Shown here: positions 32,050 to 43,719 of the stretch, piece by piece
How the letters are laid out: every line of letters begins with the position of its first letter
Numbering within the stretch: the stretch's first letter is position 1
From: Massospora cicadina
Taxonomy: Eukaryota; Entomophthoromycota; Entomophthoromycetes; Entomophthorales; Entomophthoraceae
Length of the DNA stretch: 64,000 nucleotides
Reading direction: 5' to 3'
NCBI GenBank assembly: GCA_022478985.1
Contig: JAKSZP010009584.1
Span: forward strand, 23,688-87,687
The notes under the pieces: generated by a model
Told to the model about the DNA's origin: nothing
What the model saw: only the letters and a program-made list of their open reading frames with translations
The model's database searches: none
Program-made: the position numbers and the translations under genes

Positions 32050-33130
32050 ATAGGGGCACATTCAGTTTAGATCGCGCATGTGGGTGATGCTCCTCCTCCT
32101 TAATGAAGTTATCTGGGCAAAACACAACCCCCTGCAGTGGGGCACTCAGGGAAACAAAAAATGTCTCGATCTAGTTAAGAGGATGATCAACTAGCCTAGC
32201 CTGCTTAGGAATATTTTAGCATGTCACTAATTGCGTGATATGTGCATGGACCTGTTGGACCAGTCAGGTAAAAATGGTATCCTTCACTACCTGCAGCAGG
32301 TGGAGGGCCCATAAACTTCATTGTCCGTCAACTTCATTGTCAAGATTCCTAGCTCCAATGGGTTTACCGCTGTTATGGTGGTAGTGGATCATTTTATTGA
32401 TTTTGCCCTTTTCATTCCCCTGTTCTTCCATCATTACCTCCAAGGAGATAGCTAAGCTCTTCATGCGCCATGTGTTTTTGATGTTTAGGTTGCCGCAAGA
32501 GAAAATCATTGAATATGGGACCCAGTTTATGGCGCAATTCTAAAATAAATTCCTAGTGTTAATGAAAATTACACCATTTCATTCAACAGCGTACCATCCT
32601 CAGTTGGATGGCCAAATGGAGTGTATGAATTATGTCCTTGAGCAGTATCTCTGGTGTTATGATGTGGCTGCTCAGGACATCAGGGTGGACGATCTTCCGC
32701 TTGCTCAGTTTATATATAACAATGGAACACATGCATCAACAGGGTCTCGCCCTATGAGGCAACACTGGGGTACAACCCCTCGTTCTTAGTTAGGCCTTTT
32801 CTTCATCTTGAACTACCAGCCGCAGCTAACCACACTCAACATATTTACAGCACCCAGTCTCTGGTTTGGGAACATCTAACAAAGACTAACCGCTATTAAA
32901 AGTGTATAGCAGACCATAAACTTCTCCCAGCGCAAAATATTATGGTGGGGTCACACATCATGCTGGATATATGCCACTTGTGAATTCAGGTGCCTTTCCA
33001 CAAATTTATGAGCAAATGAACTGGGCCCCATCTGGTGGAGGCGGATCTGGGCAACGAGGCGTTTTTCCTGAAGCTTCTAGCTCAATAGAAGCAACATTCC
33101 ATGTTCAAGCGTCTCAGTTGTCCCCATCTA
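32050..33130 (+). pseudogene. H2 integrase
   Basis: NFIVKIPSSNGFTAVMVVVD holds the first core strand (catalytic D changed to N in V-N-F). FALFIPL and IIEYGTQFMAQF follow, where the expected S-D-R-G-x-Q-F has lost its D. TAYHPQLDGQMECMNYVLEQ keeps the glutamate. DDLPLAQFIYNNGTHASTGS and MVGSHIMLDICHL complete the core and tail. The N-terminal zinc domain (about 32080-32280) is almost unreadable. Active-site losses make it inactive. Confidence 0.85.
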
Positions 33131-33171
33131 AGGGGATGGTTCTATTGTAACCTGAGCCACTCATGATTCAA

Positions 33172-33365
33172 GGGTCAGAGGAGGCCAAAGTCAATGTTAT
33201 CTTGGATTCCCAGTAGCCGCGCCATATGGTTCAATATCTGGTGGCTCATAAAGGTTTCCCAGCCTATGAAAACAATTGGATCAGTGCTTGGGACTGCACC
33301 AATTGTTCTGAGCTGGTAGAAGCCATCAAAGCCTCCCACCCCGATGCTCCCCAGTCTCCAGAAGA
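33172..33365 (+). pseudogene. H2 chromodomain
   Basis: SEEAKVNVILDSQ, then VQYLVAHKGFPAYENNWISA, then CTNCSELVEAIKASHPDAPQ. It matches the H1 domain residue by residue over most of its length, with one stop. The K-G-F/Y-P-A-Y-E-N-x-W strand carries the aromatic residues expected near a methyl-lysine pocket. Confidence 0.85.
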
Positions 33366-33467
33366 TCGACATGCTGATGGCAATTAAGCTCCTGTAATCC
33401 CGCAAAAATGTCGCCCTTGCCCATTCCCCAGTGGTGGTGCTCCCCCTCTTCAAAGAGGAAAGGATAA

Positions 33468-34760
33468 TGTAAGTCTGAGGGGGCACCCCCTGCGCCTCAA
33501 ATGTGAGGCGTTCCCTTTTTGCACAAAAAGGGCCAGAAGAAGACAGCCATTTCCCTTATCACATAGGGAAATATCGCCCAAGTGGTGGACAAACAGTGGG
33601 CGACAGCCCTTTGGAGATTCCTCCTTCCCCACCCTATTTAACCACGAAAGAACTCATTAAGTGAATTATGGTGCGTTGTGTGCTGAGGTCATGGTAGGAA
33701 GGGAATGCTAGCCAAAGGCAATGGCGAACACGTTGTCACAGCACCAAAGTCAGAGTCTGCTGAAGGGGCGAAAAGTCTCTATCAACAGGGGTTTCAACTC
33801 CAGAAATAATTTTGGGTTGTGCTGATAGGGCGAAAAATCTGGATAAATCAAGAGGATTGACTCCAGTAAAATTGAATGTAATTTTAGTCACTTAATACCC
33901 AGTGGGACAGGGCCCCCGTGGCCTGGCCATGGGTGCTACCAGTTACTCGCTGAATGAAGCATTGCTGAGCTAAGCAAAATCGCAGTGGGAGGAACAGTCA
34001 AGTGATGAAACATGAGCGAGAGTCAGATGGTCAGCAGAAGGCTGATTTCAGCGTCAAATTAGTTGTGAGATCCTGTTCCGCCAAAAATTGTTGGGTTCAC
34101 AATTCCTTTGTTTATGCACCCTCACTTAATCCCCAATCCCCAGGCCTTAAGCCAACTTTATCACTGTTATAGTTTTCAATTAACTCTTTACTTTTAAAAT
34201 TTACAATAAACAACCCTTTCCCAACCAGAGTATTTACTACAAAATTTTCCCAGAGTTTGCCGCCTCTGCAACCCTGAACCATGTTTCTCAGGCTGCATCA
34301 GTATTGGGCCCTAGTCGCCGTTCTCACCACACTGCTCCCCATCTTCATTGAATGGGGGTATTGCATGCATGACCTATTAGTGATATCCCCGTTTGATGAC
34401 GCTCTCTGGCGTCAAGGTGTGCCTATGATACTAAAAATCCTATATTTTCTGTTGGGAGAGGTTTTGTGACCTCACCACCAGATCTATTGCCAGTGGTCTT
34501 GTGGCAAATCCTGGCCCATCCGCTGTGCCCAAAGAGTCCCCCATACTCAAATCTTCTGGCTCCTCAGGGGACATTATTTGATTGCTTGTCAGGTTGCTGG
34601 TTACAGAGGCCATCAACCATCGTTCTCTGTTTGCTTTCTTCCCACCTTATTATCAAGTCGCTCATATAGCAATGCCCTTGGCATTTTTCTTTTGTCTTCT
34701 AGGTGCTCATGAACCCCAAATGGCAGGCCAGTCTCAATTTTATCTACTGATACTGTGACA
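33468..34760 (+). repeat. H2 3' LTR
   Basis: Starts TGTAAGTCTGAGGGGGC and ends ACTGTGACA. The Pol frame enters it with codons AAT-GTA-AGT at 33466-33474, as in H1, and continues CEAFPFCTKKGQKKTAISLI across one frame change. Near its end the frame VLMNPKWQASLNF (34700-34740) matches the H1 and H3 LTR ends. Confidence 0.85.
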
Positions 34761-35584
34761 CGCAGCCACCCCATTAATGCGTTAGTTTCTATTTCTAATT
34801 ACAACTTCCTCAGCCTTTTGAGTAATGTTATCAGGATTAACAAGATTATGTTCAACTTTCTCTCTAAGCTGAGTCATTCCCTTTTTTTTTTAGTACTAGA
34901 TGGTAAGCTGAGTCATTCCTTAAATACATCCAAAGGTGACCCTGCAGTCATCCATGGCTGTCTTCTAGAGTCTGCATGTTCCTGTTCAATTGATCAATAT
35001 GTTCATCAAGCTGTTGCAAAATTTGCACACTAAGATTATGCTTTTACTAGCAGCCTGTTAAACACCCTGGAAACTGGCTTCAAGATGTCTATTCAGGTCC
35101 CGCAATGGTTCCACAGATGCTGGTTTCTGTTAGAATCCTCCAAAATTAGGGCTGGTGGTGAAGAATGTTCAGTTGGAATTTCATACTGTGGGTTGATGAT
35201 ATTCAGTGAAATATTACCCATCTAGGCTATATTATTAGCTTGCTGTATACTTGATGATGACTCAGAGACTAGAACATTCATATCTCTGAATCAGCTTGTC
35301 CTGATTATGCTGACAATAAAACAAGGCGAACATTAGATTGCTCATGACCAAAGAGCCAGAATCCACAAAGCAACATATGGTCAAGGTTTCAGCTGCTTTT
35401 TGATAGATGTTTAAGTCCCAAAGCTCTCAAACCAAGGAGACTATTGAAATAAAACCTTCTTCAGAGCCATTTGAATAGGAATAGGAGTATTAAACAAAAA
35501 TTCATATTGTTTAATCTTGCCTTCTCTCCTTCCTGAGTCAGGTCCATTGTAAGGGTTTAAAATTTAGTCTTTTGCTACTACAGT
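34761..35584 (-). pseudogene. G1 gag, N-terminal coiled coil
   Basis: Minus-strand translation around 35030-34950 gives SVQILQQLDEHIDQLNRNMQ, then TLEDSHG and a stop: a regular heptad pattern of Leu/Ile typical of the N-terminal helices of some gypsy Gag proteins. It lies about 550 bp after the primer-binding site and before the H2 insertion, so it should precede the gag pieces at 28163 and below. The rest of this stretch is unreadable. Confidence 0.5.
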
Positions 35585-35602
35585 CCCTTTTAGTGAGCAC
35601 CA
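35585..35602 (-). promoter_or_regulatory. G1 primer-binding site
   Basis: Minus strand: TGGTGCTCACTAAAAGGG, two bases inside the right-hand LTR. It matches the first 12 bases of the shared site of the window and fixes G1 on the minus strand. Confidence 0.75.
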
Positions 35603-35604
35603 CT

Positions 35605-36199
35605 TGTTTAGTACACAGTTCTTTTAGTGCTATTTTCACAGGTTATTATTGGCTGGTTCAACGCCAGCTTTACCATATAGCACATCTAAGCAATAAAGTA
35701 AGATCCTTTAGTATAGGTAAGACTACTCTAAAGATCTACACAAATTGTGAAAAAAATGTTGACTATAAAAGGGATTCTTTATTTGGAATAGGCAATAGAT
35801 ACATATATTTTAATCACTTCCTTCAAGTTTCATAAGAGCTCTTATGATGAGAACTAATGAATATAGTACAATGCAATTATAAAAAAGTTGATTTGTCAAA
35901 AAGGGGTTTTTATGGTAGTCGCAGGTTGACTATAATGCAACATGTTTAGGGTAAAATTTAATGATAGTGTTGAAATTGTATTATGACTTTGGTTTGAAAG
36001 TCAGTAATCAAGTAAATCAATTATTCAAAACTTCCCCCTTGACTTAACTTACCACTAGATATTTGAAAGGACAATCATCTGAGTCATGATAAGGTTGGAA
36101 AAATTAGCATGAATGCAAATAATTATTCTCATTAAACAATTTTTGAATAGTGTATGCTTCAGCTGCGACTCAATCAATTATAGTACAAAATCCTTTTCA
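35605..36199 (-). repeat. G1 5' LTR (right copy)
   Basis: 595 bp, against 593 bp in the left copy. Ends TGT and CA on both strands, so the ends alone do not give orientation. Confidence 0.85.
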
Positions 36200-37914
36200 T
36201 AAATTTGGTAAAGTATTTATTAGTACTAAATGGTCCAGACCTGAGGGGTATTCATTGATGCTTTTTAATTAACCTGGGCTTTTGAGAGCCAGAGGAGAGG
36301 AAAAGAGGGAGGAGACGTCAAGAAAGGGAGGGGGTTGGTGTGCCAGAATCTTGCTGAAGTTGAAACTGAGTAAAAAGGGTTGGTTACATAGTTGAAATTT
36401 CAGAGCCATCTCAAAGTTCACCTGAAATGTGGGCTGCCATGTGCTTTAGGGTCCATACTTACGAGTCAAAAGCTCCCCAAAGGAAGGAATTGTGAATTGT
36501 CAATAGTGCTGTGGCATAGGCAAGGACTCAGAGAGTTTGGTGGCATCTAGTTAGGGTCTGCTCATAAACATAACTTGAACAGGGCTTCCAGGCCATGGAA
36601 GGGCATGGAGGAGCGCTCAGACCTTGGTTCAGAATGGGAGGACCCTTGAGCATGTGAAAAAGCGGTGGAGATGAGAGTCAATAGGCTCCAAACAATAAGA
36701 GAAGCTGCAGTGTTGAAAGGTAGGGCCAGTTTGATCCCCTATCCTGTATGAACATTGGAGTGTCCGTTATAGGGCTTTAGATACCTTCACAGAAAGTATT
36801 AGGTGGTAACATCCTTTAAGAGCCTCTTGAGGTTTATGCTTGTTGAGGGATGGAGTAGTTCGATGAGGCTCTGGCAGATTATAGTCTATTCTGGGGGTTG
36901 AGGCGAGATATGACTATATGTTCATAGTGTGCTATCACATGACAACATAGCTGAGGCCTGGGTCATCCCTTATGTATGGGAAAGCGTGGTATACCCATAT
37001 GATCACTCATATCAGGGCAAGGAAATCTTTATTTTAATTTTTGAAGGAGGGTTTTATGCAATGTCATGGGTGGTTAATAAGCCACTCCCTCAAAGAATTC
37101 AATGATATTAAGACAGGCCCAGAGATGCTGAGGCAGATTGGAGTAGGTCAGGCGCCCACTGGGGCATGAGGATCTCATCACATCATACAACTGGGAGAAT
37201 GAACTTCAGATAAATGGAGGTGGCATGATGAGAGTTTGTCCAGAAAGCCCTAGGTCCCCTTCATAGCAGGGTAAGGCTATTGTTGACAGTGCTATGGGTG
37301 GTTGGTTGGATCCCCAGATCCAACAGCGGAGAAGGACGTTGAGCCGCATATAAAATGAGTCTGATAATGGACAGACATGTGCAAGAAACAAACCTTTAGA
37401 TAGGAGGAACGCACTGGCCATCAGGGTCCGACCCTAGGGGGTTATATTTCGTCTGTTCCATATGGCAATCCTAAAATTCACCGCTTCCAGGATCATGTCT
37501 TCATTGGCACTGAGTAAAACTCCTTTGTGAGCCGGTCAGGACCCCCTGGTGATGGAAGGTGCCACGCGTAGGCTCCAGACCAACTGGTGGGGGGAATGTG
37601 GGTGAGCCAAACTGTACTAATGTTGTTTTGGAGGTGTTGACCTTGGCTTTAGACGCTATGTGTACCTCTCAAGAAAAACATCAGCAAGTTAGGTATCCTT
37701 AAGGCAACCAAACATGACGGCAATATCATCCTTAAATGCCATAGTGCAGGTAGGGGTCTTACCCGATACTATGATCTCCACAAGCTTCTCCTGCAAAGAG
37801 GCCAATAGGGGATCAAGAATGATATTGAAAAGGATGAGGCTCAGAAAATCACCTTGGCGGAGATCCTGACCGAAAAACTGCAGCTATGAATTCTGTTTGT
37901 GAAAGGACTCTGGT
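36200..37914 (-). mobile_element. L2: 3' part of a LINE (ORF2 RT to C-terminus), interrupted by H3
   Basis: Minus-strand frames read: RT motif RQGDFLSLILFNIILDPLLA (near 37850-37790), catalytic box AFKDDIAV (37741-37718; normally F/Y-A-D-D), then in 37421-37206 LLSKGLFLAHVCPLSDSFYM, RLNVLLRCWIWGSNQPP and YEGDLGLSG. The last block parallels L1 ORF2 (PSKVWFGAHAIIFSPGFFKS, RHQGGMGLLDF). A C-terminal zinc-like motif, CSFSYCLEPIDSHLHRFFTC, lies near 36690-36630. H3 begins at 37915, in the middle of RT, so the 5' half of L2 should reappear right of the window. The 3' end abuts the G1 LTR and shows no clear tail. Confidence 0.75.
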
Positions 37915-39220
37915 TGTAAGTATGGGGGAGTGGCGCCTGTGTCAGAATCAAGAGGCATATCCATTTTGCACTAAAAAGGGGGCCATGAAGGCGGCAATCC
38001 CCCTCATCATCCAGGACGATGTAACCCATGTGGTGGACGAGAGGTGGGTGACGGCGTACCCCCTTGACGTTGCCTCCTTTCTCCCCTATATGACCACACA
38101 AGAACTACTTCAACGAATTAGGGGGTAGGCGTGGAGGTGGTGGTGGTGAGAGGATGCCAGCTGAATGTCAAGGGCGAACACTTATCCACAATAATGACCT
38201 CAGGGTCCACCAAAGAGGTGAAAAATCTTAATTTATTGAGAGGTCCACCTCCAGTGATAAGTTCAGATTCTGCCAAAGGGTAAAAATATGGATGAATTGA
38301 GGGGTCTAACTTCATTGAGATTGATGGCAATAAATCCCTTCAATGCCCAATAGGACCTGGCCCCTGTGGCCTGGCCATGGGCGCTATCAGTCATCCACCA
38401 AAATGAAGTGTCACTGAGCCAAGTGGAATCATGGTGGAAGGAACAATTTAGTGACAAAATTTGAGTGGGAGTCAGATGGCCAGTGAAGGGTTAATTCAGC
38501 ATTGTTTTAGGTGTGAGATCTCATCCCAACAAAAATCGGTTGGGATCATCTTACCTTCTTTAATGCATTCCCACTTATTCCTCAAGCCCCTAAGCCTTAA
38601 GAAAACCATCCCATTACTGGTACAGTTGTTGGTTGATCTCAAATTCTTGTTTGCAATAAACAAAACACCGCTCAAGTTTAATTTTAAGATGTACAATTTA
38701 CCCCTGTGTTTTTCACTGATGCTGCCCATAACTATGCTCCCAGGGTTGCGCAACAACTAGGCCTTAGTGGCAATTATTATGACGCAGCTACCCCCTCTTA
38801 TTAAATGGGGTTACCAAGCAAGCGGCCTGTTGAGGATATCCAACACTTGTGATTGCCCTCTGGCGTCGAGATGTTCCATTATTATTGGAGATCTTCTCTC
38901 CATACTGGGTGAGAATTTTGTGACCTCGCTGCCCATTCTTCACCAGTGGATCCTCAGTGCATCCTGGCCTGTCATGGTTCCAGAAGTGTAATCTGCAGTG
39001 AAGTCTTCTGCTTCCCTGGCGGCCACAGTCTGGTTGTTAGTTGAAATTTTGGACATGGTGGATATGGTGGCCTCTAGTTACTGCTTCTTATTTGCTTCTA
39101 TCCCTACCTGCCATCAAGTTGTTTGAATAGCAATGCCCCCGGCATCCTGTGTTACTTTCTGGGTGCTTACGCACCCCAACTGGCAGGCCAGTCTAGTTCT
39201 TACTTGCCGTATCCATGATA
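37915..39220 (+). repeat. H3 5' LTR (1.31 kb)
   Basis: Starts TGTAAGTATGGGGGAGTGG and ends ATCCATGATA (expected CA lost). A 71-codon frame from the first base reads GEWRLCQNQEAYPFCTKKGA, IPLIIQDDVTHVVDERWVTA and TTQELLQRIRG. The first part parallels the Pol tail inside the H1 3' LTR (FPFPNKKG, DECWVTALPL). Further along VAWPWALSVIHQNEV and EQFSDKI parallel H1 VGWPWGIPIAYQ and QEFTVK. Confidence 0.85.
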
Positions 39221-40330
39221 TAATCATCTGACCCTTGGTGTCTGCCATTTCTGCCCTTCTATTTGAAGTTAGCAATGCAGTGGGCTCAGTTTACCATATG
39301 AAATTTCAGCTGGTGCTCAGCCTTGTGCTGTTCATATGGTCAGTTTGCGCTTTTGTTTGGCGCTCCCCCGTGGTGGTGGGGAGCTCCTTACTTTATAGTT
39401 TGTCCCAAAGGCTTCAGCCCAGTTATATCCCACTCTCAGGGGTGGGGCTCGTCCGTTATGTCCATGGAGGTTTCCACCAATTGTTAGATGCCATTATCAA
39501 GCATCAGGTGTAATTCTCGGTTAACACAATGGCGTCAGCTACTATGATGGATGCACAGAGAAGCGTGTCCCTGTTAGGTGCCTTAGAGGGGATGCTCGCC
39601 AATGGTTGCATAAGATCCTCTGCTCAGCCAACCAGGCTGGGGCTTTACACCGCTGATTACGCTAGTGGCAATGGTGGTTCAGGAATCATTATAGTAATCA
39701 GCTCTTTTGCTCCAGTCTTTCCCTGAGCACTAAAGTATCTGATTTGGCTTTGTTTGTGGAGGTCTTTCATGAACAGGCCCCAGACCTTGGGCTTCTGTTG
39801 GATGTCATCATGGCAGTATTATATGCTGAATGAACCCTGAGTCAGCCAATCATGCCGCCTGGGCCATGCAGGTGGGGTTGGTGGACCAAGTGCATGATAG
39901 CAGCTTCCATTGGGGCTATGCTCCATTGGGAAAGTGGGGTGTGGGGTTGATTCAACAGTTCCCTACCAGAGAGGTTTTGAAAAGAGGCTTTAATACACAG
40001 TCAGTATGTCTAATGATGCTTGCTCAGAGTTCTGGTATGAGTCAGGCCCCTGGGGTATGCATTTTGATGCCTGAAGTCTTGGTGGAGTCCCCTTGCCCAG
40101 TTGGTGCATCTGGCTTTGCGCTGGCTCCCGTGGTGGAGGCAGATCCTGTGATGGACTAAATGACCTCCAATCTTCTGATCCCTCAGTTGTCAGACTCACA
40201 GTACAATAGATTTGAGATGGCGCTCCAGGGGGGTGCTAGTTCCCTGGTTGAGACAGCTTCCTCAACCAGTTCTATGTTTATCACCACCCAGCCAGCGGAA
40301 TTACGCAAGGGTACCAGTAAATAAGAATTT
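39221..40330 (+). pseudogene. H3 gag-like region
   Basis: 92 open codons at 39235-39513 (ISALLFEVSNAVGSVYHMKF, then the hydrophobic QLVLSLVLFIWSVCAFVW). H2 has a parallel but broken frame. 39735-39850 reads KVSDLALFVEVFHEQAPDLG and DVIMAVLYAE, shared with H2. The hydrophobic stretch could be a membrane segment or just a frame artefact. Other open pieces (39529-39726, 39830-40159) are in different frames. Confidence 0.5.
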
Positions 40331-40359
40331 TCTTACTTTTTATTATTGCTGGAAATTTT

Positions 40360-40560
40360 ATTAAGTGCCCACATGGTGTCATTTAAAGCCATGGAAAATA
40401 CAGGAGAAGCGGGAATTTTATGATTTTGAAGCAGGCGCAGGATCTCTACTTGAACTTGAAAGCAGGTACGTCAGTGTTGGGTGTGTCATATACTCCAATA
40501 GTTTTGTACAAAGCACTGCGGCCTGTGCCTTTCTCAGTCCACCAGTTCAGTTTCTGTGAT
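40360..40560 (+). pseudogene. H3 protease remnant
   Basis: HMVSFKAMENTGEAG corresponds to H2 RQVSFEAL-DTGAAG, so the catalytic Asp is Glu or lost. A frameshift then gives LKAGTSVLGVSYTPIVLYKA and PFSVHQFSF, as in H1 and H2. Inactive. Confidence 0.7.
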
Positions 40561-40829
40561 TGATTCACTGCTGAGCAAAATCTGCTCTTCCTGGTTATTC
40601 TGTGGGTGGGGTGGTGGCGGCAGCAGATGAGCATCCATTTATACTTAAACATGTTGTTTTTTCAAACACCTAGTTGTGGGGAGTTCACCTTATTATATGC
40701 TTATTATGAGATTGGGGCAAATTAAATCAAAATGCTCTTTTCCTGGCGGGCCTTCCACCAGATTTTCCCCCAGAATTAGTGGAATATCAAAATACTTGCA
40801 ATTCAGAGAAAGCTAATCTCCTACTGTTT

Positions 40830-41264
40830 TTGTGCAGAAAGCTGATGGTACATTGTAGCCCTGCATTGAGTATGGGCATTTAGATAATATCACCGTTCAT
40901 GATCCCCACCCTCTTCCCCTAAAGCAGACAATCAGCAAGACAGTAGCAAAATCCTGAATGTTTTGAAGCTCAACCTTATGAATGCATTTAATAGTATCCA
41001 GGTGACAGAAGTCCGAAAATAGCTCACAGCAATTTTGGACCAGAAGGAGAATATTCCAATTCTGCATAATGCCCTTCAGTCTGAAAAATGCACTGGTCAT
41101 GTTCTTATGGGTGATTGACAATGTGTTAGGTGGTCTCAGGTTTATGTGCGTGGTGGCATACATTTCTGATATCCTCATCTATTCTCATACTCCTGAGAAG
41201 CATGAAAAGGACCTGGAGGCGGTGCTGGCCATGTTGCATAAGGCGGAACTTTACTTAAATCCAT
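40830..41264 (+). pseudogene. H3 reverse transcriptase, cut by E2
   Basis: QKADGTL and CIEYGHLDNITVHDPHPLPL (fingers), then MPFSLKNALVMFLWVIDNVL and the YxDD region VVAYISDILIYSHTPEKHEK (Y-I-S-D: one aspartate lost). LEAVLAMLHKAELYLNP follows, and the frame runs directly into the E2 LTR at 41265. The next residues expected from H2 (LKCDS) should be found after the far end of E2. Confidence 0.85.
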
Positions 41265-41840
41265 TGTTAAGATTCTGATATGACTGGACGATAAGCCCTA
41301 AGTAGTAATGGTGGAATGGGTGCAAATTGGCTGAACCAAGTAGTATACAATATTGAGGAAATTTCCTTGGCATAAGGCGAAAGGTGATACCGAGCTTTAA
41401 ACAGTTATTCAGTGGATCATTGCCAAATCAGGCGATAAGATGATGTAAACATATGATTAATAAATAAGTTTCAAACTAAGGCGATTGTGAATTTAATACA
41501 TAGTAGACCCTGTTGGAACCAATGAGAGTATGGAAGGAATGAATAGTCTAAGCAAAAGGGTCAGTATTGACTGAAGTTGCTAATATATAAGAAAGATGAG
41601 AAGAATGAAATGGGAGGATTTTTAGGAAGAAAAAGAGCATAGCAGAGAGCATCCACTGTAAATCTTATGTTAAAATAAAGAGGTGTTGTTGGAGCAATTG
41701 CTCATATTTATTATATTAACTTATTTTAAGTGTGTTCCAAAGACTGATGATCTTCATATTGTTCATCCTATTTCAAAGTGGGCTTGACCCAGTGCAAAAA
41801 TCCTCCGGCGTATCTTTGCAATATCGCCAAAATTATAACT
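41265..41840 (+). repeat. E2 5' LTR
   Basis: Starts TGTTAAGATTCTGATATGAC and aligns with the E1 LTRs mainly at its start, including GGACGATAAGCCCTAAGT. It preserves the CG at 41289-41290 that is TG in one E1 LTR and CA in the other. Confidence 0.8.
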
Positions 41841-41841
41841 G

Positions 41842-41860
41842 TGGTGCTCACTACAGGGGG
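41842..41860 (+). promoter_or_regulatory. E2 primer-binding site
   Basis: TGGTGCTCACTACAGGGGG, one base inside the LTR. Together with B1 it is the cleanest version of the shared site. Confidence 0.8.
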
Positions 41861-42860
41861 CCCATTGAGCAATCACAAAAAGATAAAAGTTCTCCAGTCT
41901 CAAGCCATGTTGCATCAGGCTTGCTTTGACGGGAGATTTTTACAACACACTTACCAGGCAAGTATGCAGAACTCAAACTTGCCTTATGCTCTGTGCTCAA
42001 AAGGCAGGATGAGCTCCTCTAAGAGGTTTGTATTTATAAGCTGCCTCTGTTCAATCGCAATGGGAATATCCTTGGGTTCTCTAAGAAATTTGAGTTTGCA
42101 GCAGAAGGAGCCTCAGATCAGCATAAGGCGAAATTGTTAATATCCACCTTGGACGTTGGAAGTGCCGACCAAGTTACCTTCTATCTTCCAAACAGTTCCA
42201 TTACATACCAAGAAATGAAGGATACTGTGCTGTGGTTGTTTGGAGGAACCATAAAGATGTCACAATAGATGGATGAGTTTTTGACCATTTAATTCAACGT
42301 AATGAGACCCTCACCACGTTTGCTGATCAATTTATGGCGGAAGCCCACATGTTGATTGGGGCAGGAACTATATCTGAATCTTACAAGTGTACTTCAATGA
42401 CCTCCGCAGTGAAGACATACCACTAGCTTTACAACGGCATGACTCCATCTTTGGAGGATGACGTAATCCTGCTTAAAATTGTCCAAATTTTGCACTATCT
42501 ATACGCTACCTTTACTTTGCCCAATACAGAGCGGAAACCTACAGCAGCCATCGCTGGACCTTCTTATTTGGGAAAATTACCCTGCTCTGTTCATAGTCCA
42601 CCTAGCAACCACCAGCCTTATTATAATTACGCGCCTTGCCCTCAGCTGAGTTACAATCAGCAGTTTCACTATCAGACTGGGCCTGTATACGTTGACCACC
42701 CGCAGTCCAACTTTTAGCTTGGACATCTTACAATAATAATGGACGTAAGCCCTACAGGGTAAATTGTTTCAAATGCGGTCACCCTGATCACCTGGCATGA
42801 ATTTTCTCCAATAGTTTGGTCCATTAAGTACAGCAGGACCAGAACTATCAGGGAAAAGTC
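41861..42860 (+). pseudogene. E2 gag
   Basis: 42030-42280 reads FNRNGNILGFSKKFEFAAEG, KAKLLISTLDVGSADQVTFY and TVLWLFGG, parallel to E1 gag. 42439-42717 is open (92 codons), ending in a Tyr/Pro/Gln-rich stretch (HQPYYNYAPCPQLSYNQQFH). The zinc knuckle at 42763-42804 reads NCFKCGHPDHLA, with the last cysteine lost. Frame changes occur at about 42270 and 42430. Confidence 0.78.
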
Positions 42861-43249
42861 AGAGTAAAGTGGAGATGGGACTCTCTACCTCCGCTATCCC
42901 AACCCCAAACATCCCATTTGAAACTATCCATGTATATTCAGCGGAAGTCCCTCAGTACAATGATGCATTTCTATATCAGCAGCCGGTTGGAGGGGTGAAT
43001 GTATTGGCATGAGCGCAGGCCAAGAACGTGGTGGAAGAAGGTCCACAGGAGCAACTAAAGCCTTACGCCTGTCAACTGTTCAACCAAATATATACAGACA
43101 AGCCAGATCCATCTTCAAAGGATCTTCTCTGAAGGGGGTGAACGGGCTCTCTCTGTGGACGCTATTGTTAAAGAATACCCTAAAGTCAGTGAGGGTATTA
43201 TGGGCTTCCTTGGGAAAAGAGATCCTTTAAATGTCCAGATATTAAACAC

Positions 43250-43690
43250 TCAAAATTCATCTTACTCTGAGTGTACATACTGTGACATTGTTGTAGCAGA
43301 TACCTAAGTCCGCACTATAATAGATATGGGTGCTCCAGTTAAAATAGTATCACTAAGTTGGTGGCGAAGCTGACATTGAAACCTGATGTGGAACATCAAA
43401 TGGTTATGGGACCGCTGGAGCAGAAAACACAGTCTCTGAGGGAGCGTACAGTGCGCTAACTTTGCAGTTTGGGTCAATTGTCATTGTAGCCCCAGAATTA
43501 GTGTTGATAGATAATAATTAAGACCTGTTAATTGGAACTGCTTTCATGTGACAAGATGGGGCTGTTGTTGATATGACAGAAGAGACCTTTGAAATATTAA
43601 GTTAGCGGATCCCAATTTACTTTACCTCTAGCGGAGTGCCAAAGGATTTGGTGCATATGGGGCATATCAACTTTGCATATAGTGATGGAT
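43250..43690 (+). pseudogene. E2 aspartic protease, active site DMGA
   Basis: SSYSECTYCDIVVADT, a stop, then RTIIDMGAPVKIV. Same layout and same D-M-G-A as E1. The rest is readable only in pieces (SEGAYSAL equivalent at about 43440). Two copies share the damaged triad. Confidence 0.78.
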
Positions 43691-43719
43691 TGATTCCGGT
43701 GTGCTATCGTTGATTAAAA

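Larger units (their letters stand above)
28164..34760 (+). mobile_element. H2: chromovirus inserted in G1
   Basis: Starts TGTAATGCG and ends with a 1.29-kb 3' LTR (33468-34760). Interior order: gag, protease, RT, RNase H, integrase, chromodomain. G1 gag-like sequence lies on both sides (28163 and 34761). The 5' LTR (28164 to about 28965) lacks about 30 bp near its start and about 480 bp at its end compared with the 3' LTR. I found no clear TSD. The subfamily differs from H1: its LTR is closer to H3. Confidence 0.85.
24959..36199 (-). mobile_element. G1: minus-strand LTR element with gag and protease only, interrupted by H2
   Basis: Two related LTRs (24959-25551, 593 bp; 35605-36199, 595 bp) both run TGT...CA. 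Orientation is set by the primer-binding site TGGTGCTCACTAAAAGGG, which on the minus strand lies just inside the right LTR (35602-35585). The interior is 35604-34761 and then 28163-25552, about 3.4 kb without H2. It encodes gag-like and protease-like remnants but no RT, RNase H or integrase motif that I can find. No matching TSD (GGACC left, TAAAT right). Probably a non-autonomous or internally deleted gypsy-type element. Confidence 0.7.
37915..41264 (+). mobile_element. H3: chromovirus, 5' part (LTR, gag, protease, RT), interrupted by E2
   Basis: LTR 37915-39220, then interior to 41264, where E2 begins inside RT. The left flank is L2 reverse transcriptase. The remaining RT, RNase H, integrase and 3' LTR are expected beyond the right edge of the window. 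LTR and interior are closest to H2. Confidence 0.85.
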
